64,000 nucleotides of DNA, taken from positions 30,535,691-30,599,690 of the forward strand of contig OX155950.1 of assembly GCA_944548615.1 (NCBI GenBank), in the 5' to 3' direction. The translations under genes and the position numbers were made by a program. Position 1 is the stretch's first letter, and every line of letters begins with the position of its first letter. The DNA is from Micropterix aruncella. Its lineage: Eukaryota; Arthropoda; Insecta; Lepidoptera; Micropterigidae. The notes beneath the pieces were generated by a model. It was not told the DNA's origin, did not search any database, and saw only the letters and a list, made by a program, of their open reading frames with translations. Shown here piece after piece: positions 34,516-47,894 of this stretch.

Positions 34516-34690
34516 AATTAAAACGATTTTACCGCGTGAAGTTTGTAGCACCCGACGTTTCGGAAATGTTGCAACCGTCGCGCGTTGTCCAGGGTAGACA
34601 GTATGTCTATCCTGAATAAGGGCGGTTGCATTATCTCCGAAACGTCGAGTGCTAAAAACTTCGAGCAGTGAAATCATTTTTATCTTGTTT
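34516..34690. mobile_element. Hairpin element (CGACGTTTCGG family), copy 2
   Basis: Left arm TTTTACCGCGTGAAGTTTGT, CCCGACGTTTCGGAAATG, TTGCAACC. The right arm is the reverse complement with CATTATCTCCGAAACGTCGA. Two simple arms, more diverged than the copy at 23.6 kb. Confidence 0.75.
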
Positions 34691-36282
34691 ATTTTATGTT
34701 ATATGTTAATACTTTGGATATGCAGATAAATGGATATGCAGATAAATGTCTAAGGTATATTCCGATTAAAGTCTCATTTTGTTAAACGACTATATACTAA
34801 GTTAATTATGTGGTGAAATCAGTGAACAAGTTCAAAAATCTTACTGCTGTGGTGTCACCCATTTAAAATATTTGTCGCCAAAACTAACCTATTTAGTTTC
34901 GTAGACTAGATACAAGTCGAAAAACTTTTTAAATCACTGATAACATTTCAGAGCGAACACATTTTTCATTAAAATTCAGCAGAAATTCATTATATTTATT
35001 TTTTCGATTTTAATATTTGTCAATGAATTTTTAGACTAATTTTACTGAAAAACTAATGGAAACTGAAAGTTTTTTTTATTCTTATTGAAGATTCATCAAC
35101 TTTATGACATGGAATATTAGAACTTCCGCATGTTAATGGCGAACCTATAAAACAAGCGGAAAAATATATTTTTCATTGCTAGATCTTCACCGTATTTTTG
35201 TAGGGCTGTGGATCACTGGATGAAATGGACATATTACATAGTAAAATGTACGAAATACTACAAATTATATAATCCGGCTAAAGACTCACGGCGATAATCT
35301 CCGAGAACACCCGGGAAAGTAAGTGTGGATTTTTCTCTTTCTTCTCGTTTTTCTTCTCGCCTGCTCTCCTCCCGGTATCGATTTTTTGACTCGATTCAAA
35401 GCGTTTCCTGGGCAAACAGCACTTAAGCCATGTACTTGAAAGCTGTGCTTCCCATTGCATAATTATGAATCACTTTCAAATAAAATAATAATATTATGTT
35501 GTTACGTCATTGACATTTGTTCTATAATTTGTAGTCAGAATGGCATTTTTAGGAACTGTTGTAAAGTTTAAAGTTTTTCGAGCTATACGACTACAGACTC
35601 GATCAACCCATGATTTTTAAACATCCTTCTATTCAAATATTCGTCCATGATTCGGTGTTTTATAAAGGATTGGCAACATTTAGAATCATAAAGTTATTAT
35701 ATTAATGTGTGGCACTACTAGGATACCAGAAAAGAGGTGATATCATACATCATTGCCTTTTTATGACTGTCCTCACTTTTGCGCTACATATCGCTAGCAG
35801 AAAGCGACAGTGGGTTATATTAAAAAAACGATATAGATTTTTCAATGAACAAAAAACTCGTCTTCTTATTTTATTTGTTTTGAAAAATGAAAAACTTCAT
35901 TTTGATCGTTGATTTAGTGAAAATCTGAATAAACTGGAAATGACCTACTTTTCCATTGAATTTTGAACATCAGTGAGGTTGATTGTCTTATGATTAGTTT
36001 AATACAAAAGTGGGTTGTATTTTGAATTGCATAAATAACTTAATAATGCCCTTTGCATATCGCAATTATTTTAATGCAATTGTGGTTTGTGTTTAAAATT
36101 GCATAAACTCAGTATTTTTTTTTGAGGTTGATATTGAAATCATTAGGTCGTTTTCATTCATTGTTGCCTTATGCAGACCTAACAATTAACAATGTGTGAT
36201 CGTGATAAGGTGGGTATTTTTTTTCAGGAAACTCACTGTTGTCATAGAAAGAGCAAGTGCTATTCGACATTTGCTCTATCCA
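34691..36282. other. AT-rich non-coding stretch
   Basis: A slightly GC-richer patch at 35275-35460 contains CTCCTCCCGGTATCGAT and no ORF of note. Nothing else recognised. Confidence 0.4.
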
Positions 36283-36462
36283 CGACAGCAGTGACATAGT
36301 GGTTAGGTTGCCTGATCTTACTTTTGCTGGTCCCGGGTTCGATTCCCGGCTGGGTTACCATTTTACGCTGGGATTAAATTAACGGAACTGCATTTTAATT
36401 CTGTCGATCTATTGCAACAACATTATATATTTTCACAATAAAGAGTTTAAACAAACAAACAT
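36283..36462 (+). mobile_element. tRNA-derived SINE, internally shortened
   Basis: The head has a pol III A-box-like TAGTGGTTAGGTTGCCTGAT from 36298 and a B box GGTTCGATTCC at 36336-36346, at tRNA-like spacing. The body (CTGGGATTAAATTAACGGAA, CTGTCGATC) is shared with the copy at 51848-52138. The tail is CACAATAAAGAGTTTAAAC, then (CAAA)n. Relative to the other copy a middle segment is missing. Confidence 0.85.
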
Positions 36463-36959
36463 TTCTGTATACTTTACTCAAAATCGACTTTTGGGCAGAT
36501 AACTCAATATCGCTTTCAGCTAGCGATACATCGAGCAGAAAAAGATTTTTCTACGGGACGCTTGGGGACGGCATGAATAGATTTAAGTAATTAGACGGTA
36601 GCGCAGTTAAAGCAAAATGGTGCGGTCGCGGTCGTCCGAATAACGTCGTCATTTCTCTAGTGTGTGATCAGTCAATTAGGACGTATGCGCCGCGCCAGTT
36701 GCCGGGCGTCGCGACGCCGCTGCCGTACCGTCCTCACGGTGACGCTAGGGGTTTTTTTTACGGATTACCCTCAGGTCATCAATTTTAATTCACTGCGGGC
36801 GAGCATGCCGATACGTCTTCCCCGAGACAGCATATTAGAGATTTGCCGATAGATATTGAGTCTGGGAATCGGAGTCATTATAAAAGTGCGTTATTTAGGA
36901 TATGATTGCTTAAGTCTTACCCTAAGAAATGTTTTAAATTTATTTTAAGAAGAATAAAA
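36463..36959. other. GC-richer unique island (36.53-36.86 kb)
   Basis: CpG-rich (GCGCCGCGCCAGTTGCCGGG near 36689), including TTTAAGTAATTAGACGG. No repeat match. Candidate regulatory DNA. Confidence 0.3.
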
Positions 36960-37175
36960 TTAAAAAATATAATTAAGATGAAACGAATGTAACGCGTTAA
37001 GTTTGTAGCATCCGACGTTTCAGCGATGTTGCAACTGCTGTTGTTCAGAGTAGTCTACCTAAGACAATGGATAGCGGTTGCAATATCGCCTAAGCGTCGA
37101 GAACTATACACTTCACGCTGTAAATTCGTTTTTATCCTATTTATAATATCAAACAACCGCGATAGCCTTTGATTC
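36960..37175. mobile_element. Hairpin element (CGACGTTTCGG family), copy 3
   Basis: TAACGCGTTAAGTTTGTAGC, CCGACGTTTCAGCGATG, then the reverse arm CAATATCGCC..GCGTCGAGAACT and CTTCACGCTGTAAATTCG. It ends with the family's right tail TATCAAACAACCGCGATAG. Confidence 0.75.
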
Positions 37176-37337
37176 AATTAACTTTTCTATACCGTTGAAG
37201 ATTTTAATAACGAACCTTACACATTTGCATAAAGAAACAGTATGAAATGAAGACATTTTTTTTATAAAATTTTAAATTTAGTAAATTGTACCAGGTATAA
37301 CTTAAGTGGCACTAATATATTTCCCCTTGTGTACATC

Positions 37338-39270
<1,933 letters not shown>

Positions 39271-39372
39271 ATGTTATCAAAATATTTTATTATAATATAA
39301 ATTTCAATGTATTTGGAAGGTTGATTAGGATTAATAAACGCTTATGAAGAGTTACAATCAAATCAATTTAAG

Positions 39373-40285
39373 GTGGTACGACGTTCACCGAGCCAAGCTC
39401 GTAACCTTCACTTCAATATTAACAAATGTGCAGTGATGACATACACAAGATCGCCTGATCATCTGATGTATGATTACTCCATCGCTGGATGTGTGCTTCC
39501 CAGAGTTACTGAAGTCAAGGACTTGGGAGTTTTTTTCGACCCCAAGTTAAACTTCAAGGAACATATTAGACAACTATCTACAACTTCTTTCAAGCTTCTA
39601 GGGTTTGTGATACGGCAATCCAAGCACTTCAATAATATTCGGGTTATGCGCACGTTGTACAACTCGATTGTTAGAAGTCGGATGGAAACGAATGCAGCTA
39701 TTTGGAATCCACATGAAGGTACTTATACCCTCATACTGGAAAAGGTACAGAAGTGTTTTTTGAGATTTCTGTACTTCAAGCAGTACGGATATTATCCATT
39801 TTTGTATCCGACTGCATTTATCACAGGCATGGTTGGCTATAATTCTCTCTGTCTCAGAAGAGAAATGCTGACCATGTCCTATATTTTCAATCTAATTCGT
39901 GGTAAAACTGATAACCCTAGCTTACTAGCCAAGGTGGATCTATTCATACCAAATAATTATCTCCGTGCTCGATCGCACCATCTTTTCGCGGAGCCGTTCT
40001 CGCGCACTAACCTTACGAGGTGGAACTTGTTGGCGCGTGCTTTGCGGCGCTTAAATGAAATTCACTCGATGGCACCAGATTTTGATATTTTTACCGCCAA
40101 CCCTCACTTGTTTAAATTGCAAGCTATTAATTATTTATTCTTACATGATAGCTAGTATTATAAGTGTCATTCTATTTGTATAGTTATGGTAATATCTTTA
40201 TTAATTTTACTTCTCAATGCCTTGGTTTTACTGTTATGTTGATTAGTAATAAGTGAATAAACACAATAAATAAATAAAATCTAGT
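39373..40285 (+). pseudogene. 5'-truncated LINE: C-terminal ORF2 and complete 3' end
   Basis: From about 39385 an open frame runs to TAG at 40153-40155 (about 257 residues). It matches the region downstream of the reverse transcriptase active site in Jockey/CR1-type LINEs: FNINKCAVMTYTR, KDLGVFFDPKLNFKEHI, then LYNSIVRSRMETNAAIWNP, KVQKCFLRFLYFK and RAIN-type C-terminal sequence ending INYLFLHDS. No YADD motif remains because of 5' truncation near the KCAV region. The first residues MVRRSPSQA come from flanking DNA, so the nominal ATG is not a real start. The 3' UTR ends in AATAAACACAATAAATAAAT at about 40255-40280. The retained frame has no stop codons, which suggests a fairly young insertion. 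Confidence 0.85.
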
Positions 40286-41125
40286 CAGCATATAAATTTA
40301 AGAATTAGTTTTAACTCCATAAATAAATAATTTATAGTGAAATATAATTATTATTTATGATAATAATAATTAATTTTAATATCAATAGAGAAATTAAACA
40401 AAAAATGAAAAATACAAATTGAAACTTTTCACTTTCGATTAAATTTCATTTTCGTGAAAAAGACTATGTAATAAAACTACAAACAGTGCAAATTAGGGGC
40501 AACCTCTTATATCTTAACCTGGGTTTCAGAACACACCTATTATTGGTACCACTACTTAATGAAAATAAATTAAAACAATCAAAATCAAATATTTCAAATT
40601 ATAAACAACCAAAATAAAAATATTCCAAATCGAAGGTCACGATAAAAATAAACACATGAATTAATAATAATAATAACCAAAATAACAAGTAATCATTCTA
40701 AAAAAAACAAAAATCTTCTTTTAAAAACATATTATTATAGTGGCCCTCCAATATTCCAATTGATCTCGATTGCGTTGCAATTCTCGCTTCAATATACCCC
40801 CGATTCAATATAACCCCAGAATAATAAGAGAATATGCACTGAAAATTTGTGGTTTTGTGAAGTCTGCTTTAGTAAAACATCTATAAGTATACCTATAAGT
40901 ACGTCTTAAGGACTATAGTAAGGTATGAATTAGATTTAGACGACATAAACTGGTCATATTACCCACAAGTACGTTTTGGATGCGTACCTACCTAATACCG
41001 ATCGCGATTACACATAGTAACTCTTAACCAATTATCGTAATAGTAGCTGTCGTCATGAAGGTACTGTTTGTGCATCGTGCTTTCTCCTTCTCTCCCTGCA
41101 CATAGATAAGGAGAGGAAGAGAGAA
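40286..41125. other. AT-rich non-coding stretch
   Basis: Nothing recognised. Confidence 0.4.
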
Positions 41126-41310
41126 ATGCCTGCAAGCAATAATAATTAAGTCGAGCGTCGTTGCGCTAATTGAGCTGCTTGGATGGGAGCCGCTAACGCG
41201 AGTGAGGCAAACACCGACAAATAATACTCGTATTTCCTCGGTTTGCTTGTTGCATCGCCAAACAAGAAGTTTCACGTGCCAATTATGATGCACAAACAAT
41301 GTGAATAAAG
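41126..41310. promoter_or_regulatory. Candidate cis-regulatory island
   Basis: Unique DNA with GCTAATTGAGC, GCAAACACCGACAAATA, GCCAAACAAG, CACGTGCCAATTATG and CACAAACAATG: forkhead/Sox-, E-box- and homeodomain-like cores close together. Base composition differs from the flanks. Inference only. Confidence 0.3.
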
Positions 41311-42322
41311 CATCGTTCGGCTAGTGTATATATCTCATATAATCTAAACAAGCATGTATTATTATATAACAATAACATTCATTAAGGGGCGGGGCTGGTT
41401 TAGATAGACACAAATAACATGATTTACAAGATTATTTTGTTTATATAATAAAGTTGAAATCTGATCATGAATACTTTATATCAGTTTGATTAGGATTTGA
41501 AAGAATAATATATTTTTTGTAATAGTAAAAAAAAACTTTTTTTTTGAGATATTAAATTTTAAATATTTCTACCGCTGCAAAAAAGACGGTATCTGCTTGC
41601 GCTGGTAATAGCGGGCGTAATTTTGCCTGAAACCAATAAAAATACTATGATATTATTTTACATATGTATTTTGTAGATGAACTATAATTTTCAATGATTT
41701 AATTATGTAAAATAAATTTTGCCCCAAAATTTTGTATTTAACTATAAAAAAAAGTAATACTACCTATACATAAAAACTTTCTTTCAGATTTTTTTAGTTC
41801 ATATAGAAGATAATTTAATAATTTTTTTTTTTTTTTTAGAACTTATGATTCATGTATAAGAATATAACCGTACGTATACTACAACATGCTGTCTTGTTAG
41901 ATGCTAGATCCCAAAGTTGCGACGTAATGAAGTAACATTGTTTTAACATTACGGAACGGCAACTACCGTCACGCCAACACCGATACGCGTCATGTTAATT
42001 TAGACGTATGGTCCATAGTCCGAGTTATCTATATAATCATTGTTGAAACATGCATATTTCCGTGTATTACATCGTTATATTTTCTCAGTGTAGTCATGAA
42101 TTGAACTGTTAGATTATTTGTTTTTTAAAATACCTAAGAATATTACAGTAATAATTAAAATAGTCAATTACTTGGAACCTGCTAAAATGTATTCATCATA
42201 AAATCTTATTACACAACAAAATAAAGAATTACTAATTAGAGTAGTCAATGATTCGCACCTACAATAAGTAATTCATCGTAATAACCAAAATAGACAGTAA
42301 AAAGTTAAATAATCTAAATAGA
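41311..42322. other. AT-rich non-coding stretch
   Basis: Poly-T at 41820-41838. A GC-richer patch at 41910-42010. Nothing recognised. Confidence 0.4.
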
Positions 42323-42755
42323 AGATGTCGCTGCAGCACATCAACTTCTATACCGCCCAACCGATCGCCATGAAAATTGGAATACATAGACATTCGAACA
42401 ATCATACTATTTTAGCGCTATTAACTGTGATGTAACTTGCCACTAGATGGCGCTGCAGCACATCAACTTCTATAGCGCTCAACCGATTGCCATGAAAGTT
42501 GGTATACATAGGCATTTGGACACGCATAATATTTTTGGCCTAATCTTTATAGTAACTCACCACCAGACAGCACATTAACTTCTATACCGCTCAACCGATC
42601 GCTATAAAAAATGGTATACATAGAAACTAGAGAACGCATAATATTTTCGCACTATAAACTTTATTATAACTCACCACCAGATGGCGTTGTAGCACTTTAT
42701 GTTCTATACCACCTAACCGATCGCTAAGAAAAAATTATAAATTCGAAAGTGGACG
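42323..42755 (+). repeat. Minisatellite of four ~120-bp units
   Basis: Units start at 42323, 42446, about 42565 and 42680 with GATGGCGCTGCAGCAC or a variant, followed by ATCAACTTCTATACCG, CTCAACCGATCGCCATGAAA, GGTATACATAG and CATAATATTTT. Identity decays toward the last unit. Confidence 0.9.
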
Positions 42756-43439
42756 GAACGGCAATTAACATATGCTAGTGGGGGGAGTAGGAGCAGTGGG
42801 AGGGGAAGAAAACGGATACTCGAGCATCGCTGGGTAACATTCCACTAGTATAATATATACATGAAAGTCTTACGTAAGCTCAAAATATATAAACATCCCC
42901 CATTTGTGCCTAAATGTTTATCGGTACCCTGTTGAACTTCCGGATTATAGGGCGAGGAATAGTTTCTTAGGCAATGGTTTATCTTTCCACTTGGAATACC
43001 CTCCTCTTTCCCCTAATTGGCTTTATGAAACGTTTGCAGCAACGCTGGCAGCGCGGCAACTTCCAAGCCACGCTAAACACCCGAATGTCTCCTAAATCAT
43101 ATTTACTTGTATTAATTGTTTGATATATTTGCCCCGAGGAACTTCGCCCGGGTCAGAGAGGCGATACTATGTAGTAAGTAAAACTTCCCTGCCGATACAG
43201 GCACATTAAGCAACTATTGCATTAAATTTAATGTATATGTAATGTTATTAAAAAGGTTAATAAAGAGATACCGAGAACAAGAATCATAAATAAAAAGTTT
43301 TAATAAACGTATGTGATTCAAAATTTAAATTTAAATTCATATAAGACAGCATATTTAAAAAAAATCTCAACAATAAATATTAATTATAATTATTAAATGT
43401 AGTGAATAATGTGCAATGATGCAGTCTAGATTAACCTGC
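42756..43439. other. Non-coding; possible Helitron-like 3' terminus near 43134-43160
   Basis: GAGGAACTTCGCCCGGGTCAG at about 43136 resembles the 3' terminal block of the Helitron at 24746 (GAAGTTCGCCGGGTCAG), but no CTAG follows. The minisatellite upstream could be the body of a non-autonomous Helitron. The short frame 42904-43095 has no known domain. Confidence 0.35.
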
Positions 43440-43872
43440 GATTGACGCAGGACGCGTCCCGAATGTACTCGATCGCCGTTTGCATATCGGTCTAATTATA
43501 ATGGGAAGCAAAAGTATATAGCAAAAGACCGAGTCAATGGCGGTGTAACCATTCCCAACTGGGCAACCGGTTGAAGAGGTCTTAGCGGCCTAAGGTCCTA
43601 AATGTCTGGTGCAGAAGGCAACGGGAGACCACTGCACTATATATCCCTAGTAGTTAGCAATGGAAAAGTCAAAAATAGCCATGGCCCCGAGTGCCCGGCG
43701 ACCCTTGGGTCAGGGGTCAGGGATGCTAAGAATCCCCGAGTGGAAAACTGGACCGGGATCACCAGTACGGAACAGCTTTTCCGGATGGCGCAAGACCGAC
43801 AAAAGTATTCAGAGCTAACGGCCAACCTCCAGTAATGGAGAGGCAATTCGAGAAGAAGAAGAAGATTTAAAG
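43440..43872 (+). mobile_element. LINE-like 3' end fragment
   Basis: Plus-strand translation at 43602-43835 ends RMAQDRQKYSELTANLQ before a stop, similar to the 'MA.DR..W..L...L' ending of several LINE ORF2 proteins. The block GGTGCAGAAGGCAACGGGAGACCACTGCACTAT..TCCCTAGTA is repeated (reversed) at 56810-56870. The tail is GAAGAAGAAGAAGA. The family cannot be named from this fragment. Confidence 0.5.
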
Positions 43873-43879
43873 TCTATAA

Positions 43880-43965
43880 AATGTAATAAACACGATAAAT
43901 GGATTTACCGCGTTGACTTTGTAACAACCGACGTTTCGGCGATGATGTAACTATGTTTGAATTGC
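43880..43965. mobile_element. Hairpin element (CGACGTTTCGG family), copy 4, one arm
   Basis: GGATTTACCGCGTTGACTTTGTAACAACCGACGTTTCGGCGATG-like blocks are present as a single arm; no reverse arm follows. Confidence 0.65.
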
Positions 43966-44579
43966 GAGTGCATTATGCAAAACAAGAACAAAAGTTTGAA
44001 AAATTAAAAATCACGACTGCCCTTACAAAAATTGAACTGTTGAATTACAATTATCATTTTCTTAAGTTGTACATAAAAAATGGTTCGCGCTGAAAAGCAC
44101 GTTTTGCAGGAAAAAAAGTGCGCCCTGTGCCCTGCGTCAGGTATTATGAAACGGTCGCTCGCCGCAACGCCGCCGCCGCACTTTAGTCTGTTGCCCTCGG
44201 TGCTAAAGTTATAAAAATGTTTTTTTATGAAATATTTGAATATCTACATATGGAAATATCTGGATAGGAAATACAGTAACGTGTCAATATACATATGTAC
44301 TCAGCCAGGCGGCTCTGAAAGCACCAATCGCGAGAAGAGTAACATCCAAACAAGTCTGGTATATCCCAGACTAGTCCTGAGGATATCCTCAGAACACTCA
44401 ATGAATTGTCTTCCGTAAACTTGGTAACCATCACTTGAGTACCGCAACATAGCAATATACCACAATTGGGGAAGCCGATGCCTTGGCAGGGAATGACCTT
44501 CGAAGCCCTTCTTGTGACCAGAACCAACCTTAGTTATCAGAGTTAACAGAGTTATCAGAGAATATCAAAGTTACTTAAT
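43966..44579. other. Non-coding stretch
   Basis: Includes a GCCGCAACGCCGCCGCCGCA patch at 44160 and GAGTTATCAGAGTTAACAGA-type short repeats at 44535-44565. No gene recognised. Confidence 0.4.
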
Positions 44580-45090
44580 GATTTTTTTAACCTACTTCAA
44601 AAAAGGAGGAGGTTATCAATCCGGTTGTGTCTTTTTTTAATGTTTGTTACCTCAGAATTCTGCCATTTATGAACCGATTTGGAAAATATTTTTTTTTTTT
44701 TGAAAGGATATACTTTCAGAGTGGTGCCATTTTTATCAAAATCCTGTTCTGATTATGTGGGATTAATGGAACTCCTCAAATATTACCATATGAAGTTGAA
44801 AATTTACATGTTGATTCAATTCCTATGACAATGCATTTTTTATGGTAAGCATGACCTGATTCTACATAATGGGTTGGCCCCCGATTAGGGGACTCCTCGG
44901 CGGTCAACAGCACAGACACGAAATTTTGTATACTCATTCATTTATGATAGCCCGTTCTAAGTTTCACCATGAAATGGCTGCTGCATTTTTGGGTTGGCTC
45001 CCGACGAGGGGACTCCTCAACGGTCAACAGCACAAGTCAACAGCACGTATCGCCCGTTCTAAGTATCACGTTCTAAGTTTTTTATAAGTT
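44580..45090 (-). repeat. Second copy of the minisatellite-bearing element, reversed
   Basis: Two units in minus orientation (GGGTTGGC.CCCGA...GGGGACTCCTC, CGGTCAACAGCAC, GATAGCCCGTTCTAAGTTTCACCATG, GGCTGCTGCA) are at 44868-45040. The other end of the element starts CTACTTCAAAAAAGGAGGAG at about 44592. The flank AATGCATTTTTTATGGTAAG.ATGACCTGATTCTAC matches 31438-31485 reversed. Confidence 0.8.
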
Positions 45091-45884
45091 CATGGCTGCT
45101 GCACATATAAAAAAAATGAGTCGGTTTATTTTTTGGTAAAATGTTGTGTAATATATTTTATTTATTAAATAGGGTACAAATACAAAGTATGGACGTACAG
45201 AGTAATGAGTGACAAAATTAACTCTATACATATATTTATGCGAGCAGGTGAGGCGAAATCGCACAACCAACTAGACCTAGGCAGTCTGTATCAAGCTGTT
45301 CTGTATTTTATCGGTTATTACTTTTCTTTTATTATTATTATTACAGGAGGGAAATAATTGTTAACGGGCTAATAAAAAAATTCGAGATGAAATCAAAAAT
45401 ATCCAGTTTTTCTTGTCGCGCCAACTGACGAATTTAATTTAATATAAGGTGGTTTTTAAATCTAAAAAAATGGTTAGTGATTCCCACATGTGTTTGTCTA
45501 CACAAATTAAAACAAAATGTAATGAATTAACTAAAAATAAATGAGCACGTATAATTGGTTTATTAATTTATATTTATATATAGAAGTGAACTTATAAATA
45601 TATAAAATAAATTATTTATATATTTATATTTATAAATATATAAAAACATAAATTAAAAAAATATAAAATAAAATAAATAAATTATAGGAAAATCGGTAAT
45701 AATAAATAGAATTATATATGCAGAGTATTTACATCATTAAATGGTGTCCTAATAACATCTTGTTTACGCGATATCTCAACCGTTCTAGATGTAAAATCAC
45801 GTCATAACTCGTATAGGCATTATCAGGGCATTCGATGGTTATGTTCATTTTTCTTGGTTGTAACGAAAAGGCATAAGTTATTTG
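45091..45884. other. AT-rich non-coding stretch
   Basis: A very AT-rich (ATATAAAT)n-like segment at 45560-45690. Nothing else recognised. Confidence 0.4.
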
Positions 45885-46115
45885 TCGCGGAAACTGCGGC
45901 GGGGCGGATGCGGTCTAGCGGCAAGACGCAGGAAACGGATCTATACAAACGGCACGGCGCCGGAGCCGGAAAACTTAGCCGCAAGCAGGAAGTTTTAGCC
46001 CGGGGGCGGCGCCGCGACGCCCGCCCATTGTTGCCGGCCCGATCCAGCAGACCGGACCGGATGCCGGACGCCGGACGCAACCATCTACGGCCGGGCCGAG
46101 TCACTTGCTTCGTTT
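45885..46115. other. GC-rich unique island
   Basis: Strong CpG enrichment (CGGGGGCGGCGCCGCGACGC near 46000). Open on both strands over ~100 codons, as expected of GC-rich DNA, with no recognisable protein. Candidate regulatory or promoter-like DNA. Confidence 0.35.
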
Positions 46116-46194
46116 TCAAAAATATTTGGTTGCAAATTATTCTTTGGTTTTAAATTACCATGACATGACATAACTTCTCTAGAGAGCGACCGTG

Positions 46195-46605
46195 GTTCTC
46201 AAAATCACTTTATACAGGATGAGTTTTTAATTAAAGGCATTCCTGAAGTAAGTGAATCTGTAAGAGCAAATTAGCAACTTTTAATGGAATTTTTGAGAAA
46301 AACAAAACATTCTTTTTAGTTTTTTTGTTGGTAAATCTAATAATTATTGTCAAACTTTAATTATCTTAACTGATAATTAAAGTTTGACAAGCGTTGAGCG
46401 CGCTGTGCCATCTAGCAATGTGTAAATTATCGCGACTAAACAATGTTTGCGACATTTTAGATGGCGCAACGATCTTAATTCTTGTTATGCTAATTTTTGA
46501 CAAAAATATTTTTTTTTTGAGTTTTTTCCAAAATTTATTGTCAAAGTTGCTTATTTGCTCATACTGATTCACCCACTTCAAATATGTCACTAATTTAAAA
46601 CCAAC
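46195..46605. mobile_element. MITE-B copy 1
   Basis: Left end TATACAGGATGAGTTTTTAA, then CTGTAAGAGCAAATTAGCAA. The right part reads TTGCTTATTTGCTCATACTGATTCACCCACTTCAA, the reverse-complement partner. The centre has GAGCGCGCTGTGCCATCTAG, shared with 59490-59520, plus a 20-bp inverted repeat GTCAAACTTTAATTATCTTA around 46350-46390. Confidence 0.7.
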
Positions 46606-47084
46606 GCTTTATTTGGCCATGGAGATATATGAAGGTAAATAAAATCGGAATTATATACGTAAATATTGTTGATTCCTAAAGTATAGTTTTCAACGGAAGT
46701 CGATGCATTTATTTCTACTTAGTCGTATATTGGCGGCCTACTTCTTCTGTAAGCGTTATTTTTTTGGATTCAATGTTTGCTAAAATTAATCAAATGATGG
46801 CGCTAGCGGCGCACGAAGAAGCATAGACCTTTTAATAATCTGTAATAATATTTACAATAAAAGGTTTTTTTATAAAGGACTAATTGATTATAAAACCCAA
46901 TAATTTAACCGATGATAACAATAGAAACATTAGGGCCATCTGTCGCATTTTTTATAGGATGGTTATAATATAGAAATAATACAGAGATATAGAATGACAA
47001 CTAATAATCTATGTGAACTTTATTGTGCGTAAACTAAATTAAAAACTGATATATTTATGAAGATAATTAATAATAATAGTAAGA
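46606..47084. other. Non-coding stretch
   Basis: Nothing recognised. Confidence 0.4.
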
Positions 47085-47660
47085 GATATGGCGCTGCTGG
47101 ACGGTTTGCGCATCGTGCGGCGTCAGCTAATCGACTGTGCATTCCAACTGATAACCGGGGGAGTCTGGACACGGCTGTGTTTCCTATAGAGCGGTGGTGG
47201 TTGTTAACCTTACGGCAAAACGCTCTTGAAACGACCAATCGGCTACCCGATACCGGCTGAAAAGCCAGGCAAAGGACGCAGTGGTCCGCGGCAGATTCGG
47301 TAGACACCGAATCACCGCTACGTAAGAGAGAGGACCGTGCATGCGACCTCGAACCTGTAACCAGTCGGTAGGAAGGAGGTATCCTGATAGTTAATTCCAG
47401 ACGGACATATCCTTCCAAACTGATAGTCCGGGGGCGAGGCTGCCCCTTGTACCTTTCCCGGTACCTTACCGTAAGGCGCTGGTCTCTGACGGGAGTGTTG
47501 GCCTAGCTAGGCAGTAGATTTGTATCGTCTCTAAGTCTTCTACGCTCATCCCACGGCTGAAAGCCTGAGATAAAAGCCTGGGATGTTATGCCAGCCTGGG
47601 GCGATGGGTTCGCCCGTTGTTGTCGAAACCGCCCCACTGTTCAACACACTAATAATTTTA
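47085..47660 (+). mobile_element. GGGCCC foldback family, single-arm copy
   Basis: GGCGCTGCTGGACGGTTTGCGCA, GGGGGAGTCTGG, GTTTCCTATAGAGCGGTGG, GCTCTTGAAACGACCA, GGCAAAGGACGC, TAAGAGAGAGGACCG and TGCGACCTCGAAC match 62530-62800 in the same order. The distal part (GTTATGCCAGCCTGGGGCGA, CACCGCCC-like) matches window positions 25-95. The open minus frame 47020-47418 is collinear with the one in the 62.5-kb arm but has no known domain. Confidence 0.8.
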
Positions 47661-47894
47661 GAGAGTACTTAAGAAATACAAAAAAAAACTTGAGATTATA
47701 CTTTGTAACTGAATATGTTTTCTGGATTAAAGAAATAAACAGTTCTTTGAGGGCGGGTGAGATCGCTGAAGTCCATAAATTATTATTTTTCGGCTACAGA
47801 GGCATACATAGGTCCAGAACATGTATACGTACACTTGGAAAATATATTGGAATGGGCTAGTAGCGGACTCATATACAATAAGATATACCTGCAG

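Noticed and set aside
39474..39662. Minus-strand open frame
   Set aside because: Shadow of the plus-strand LINE ORF.
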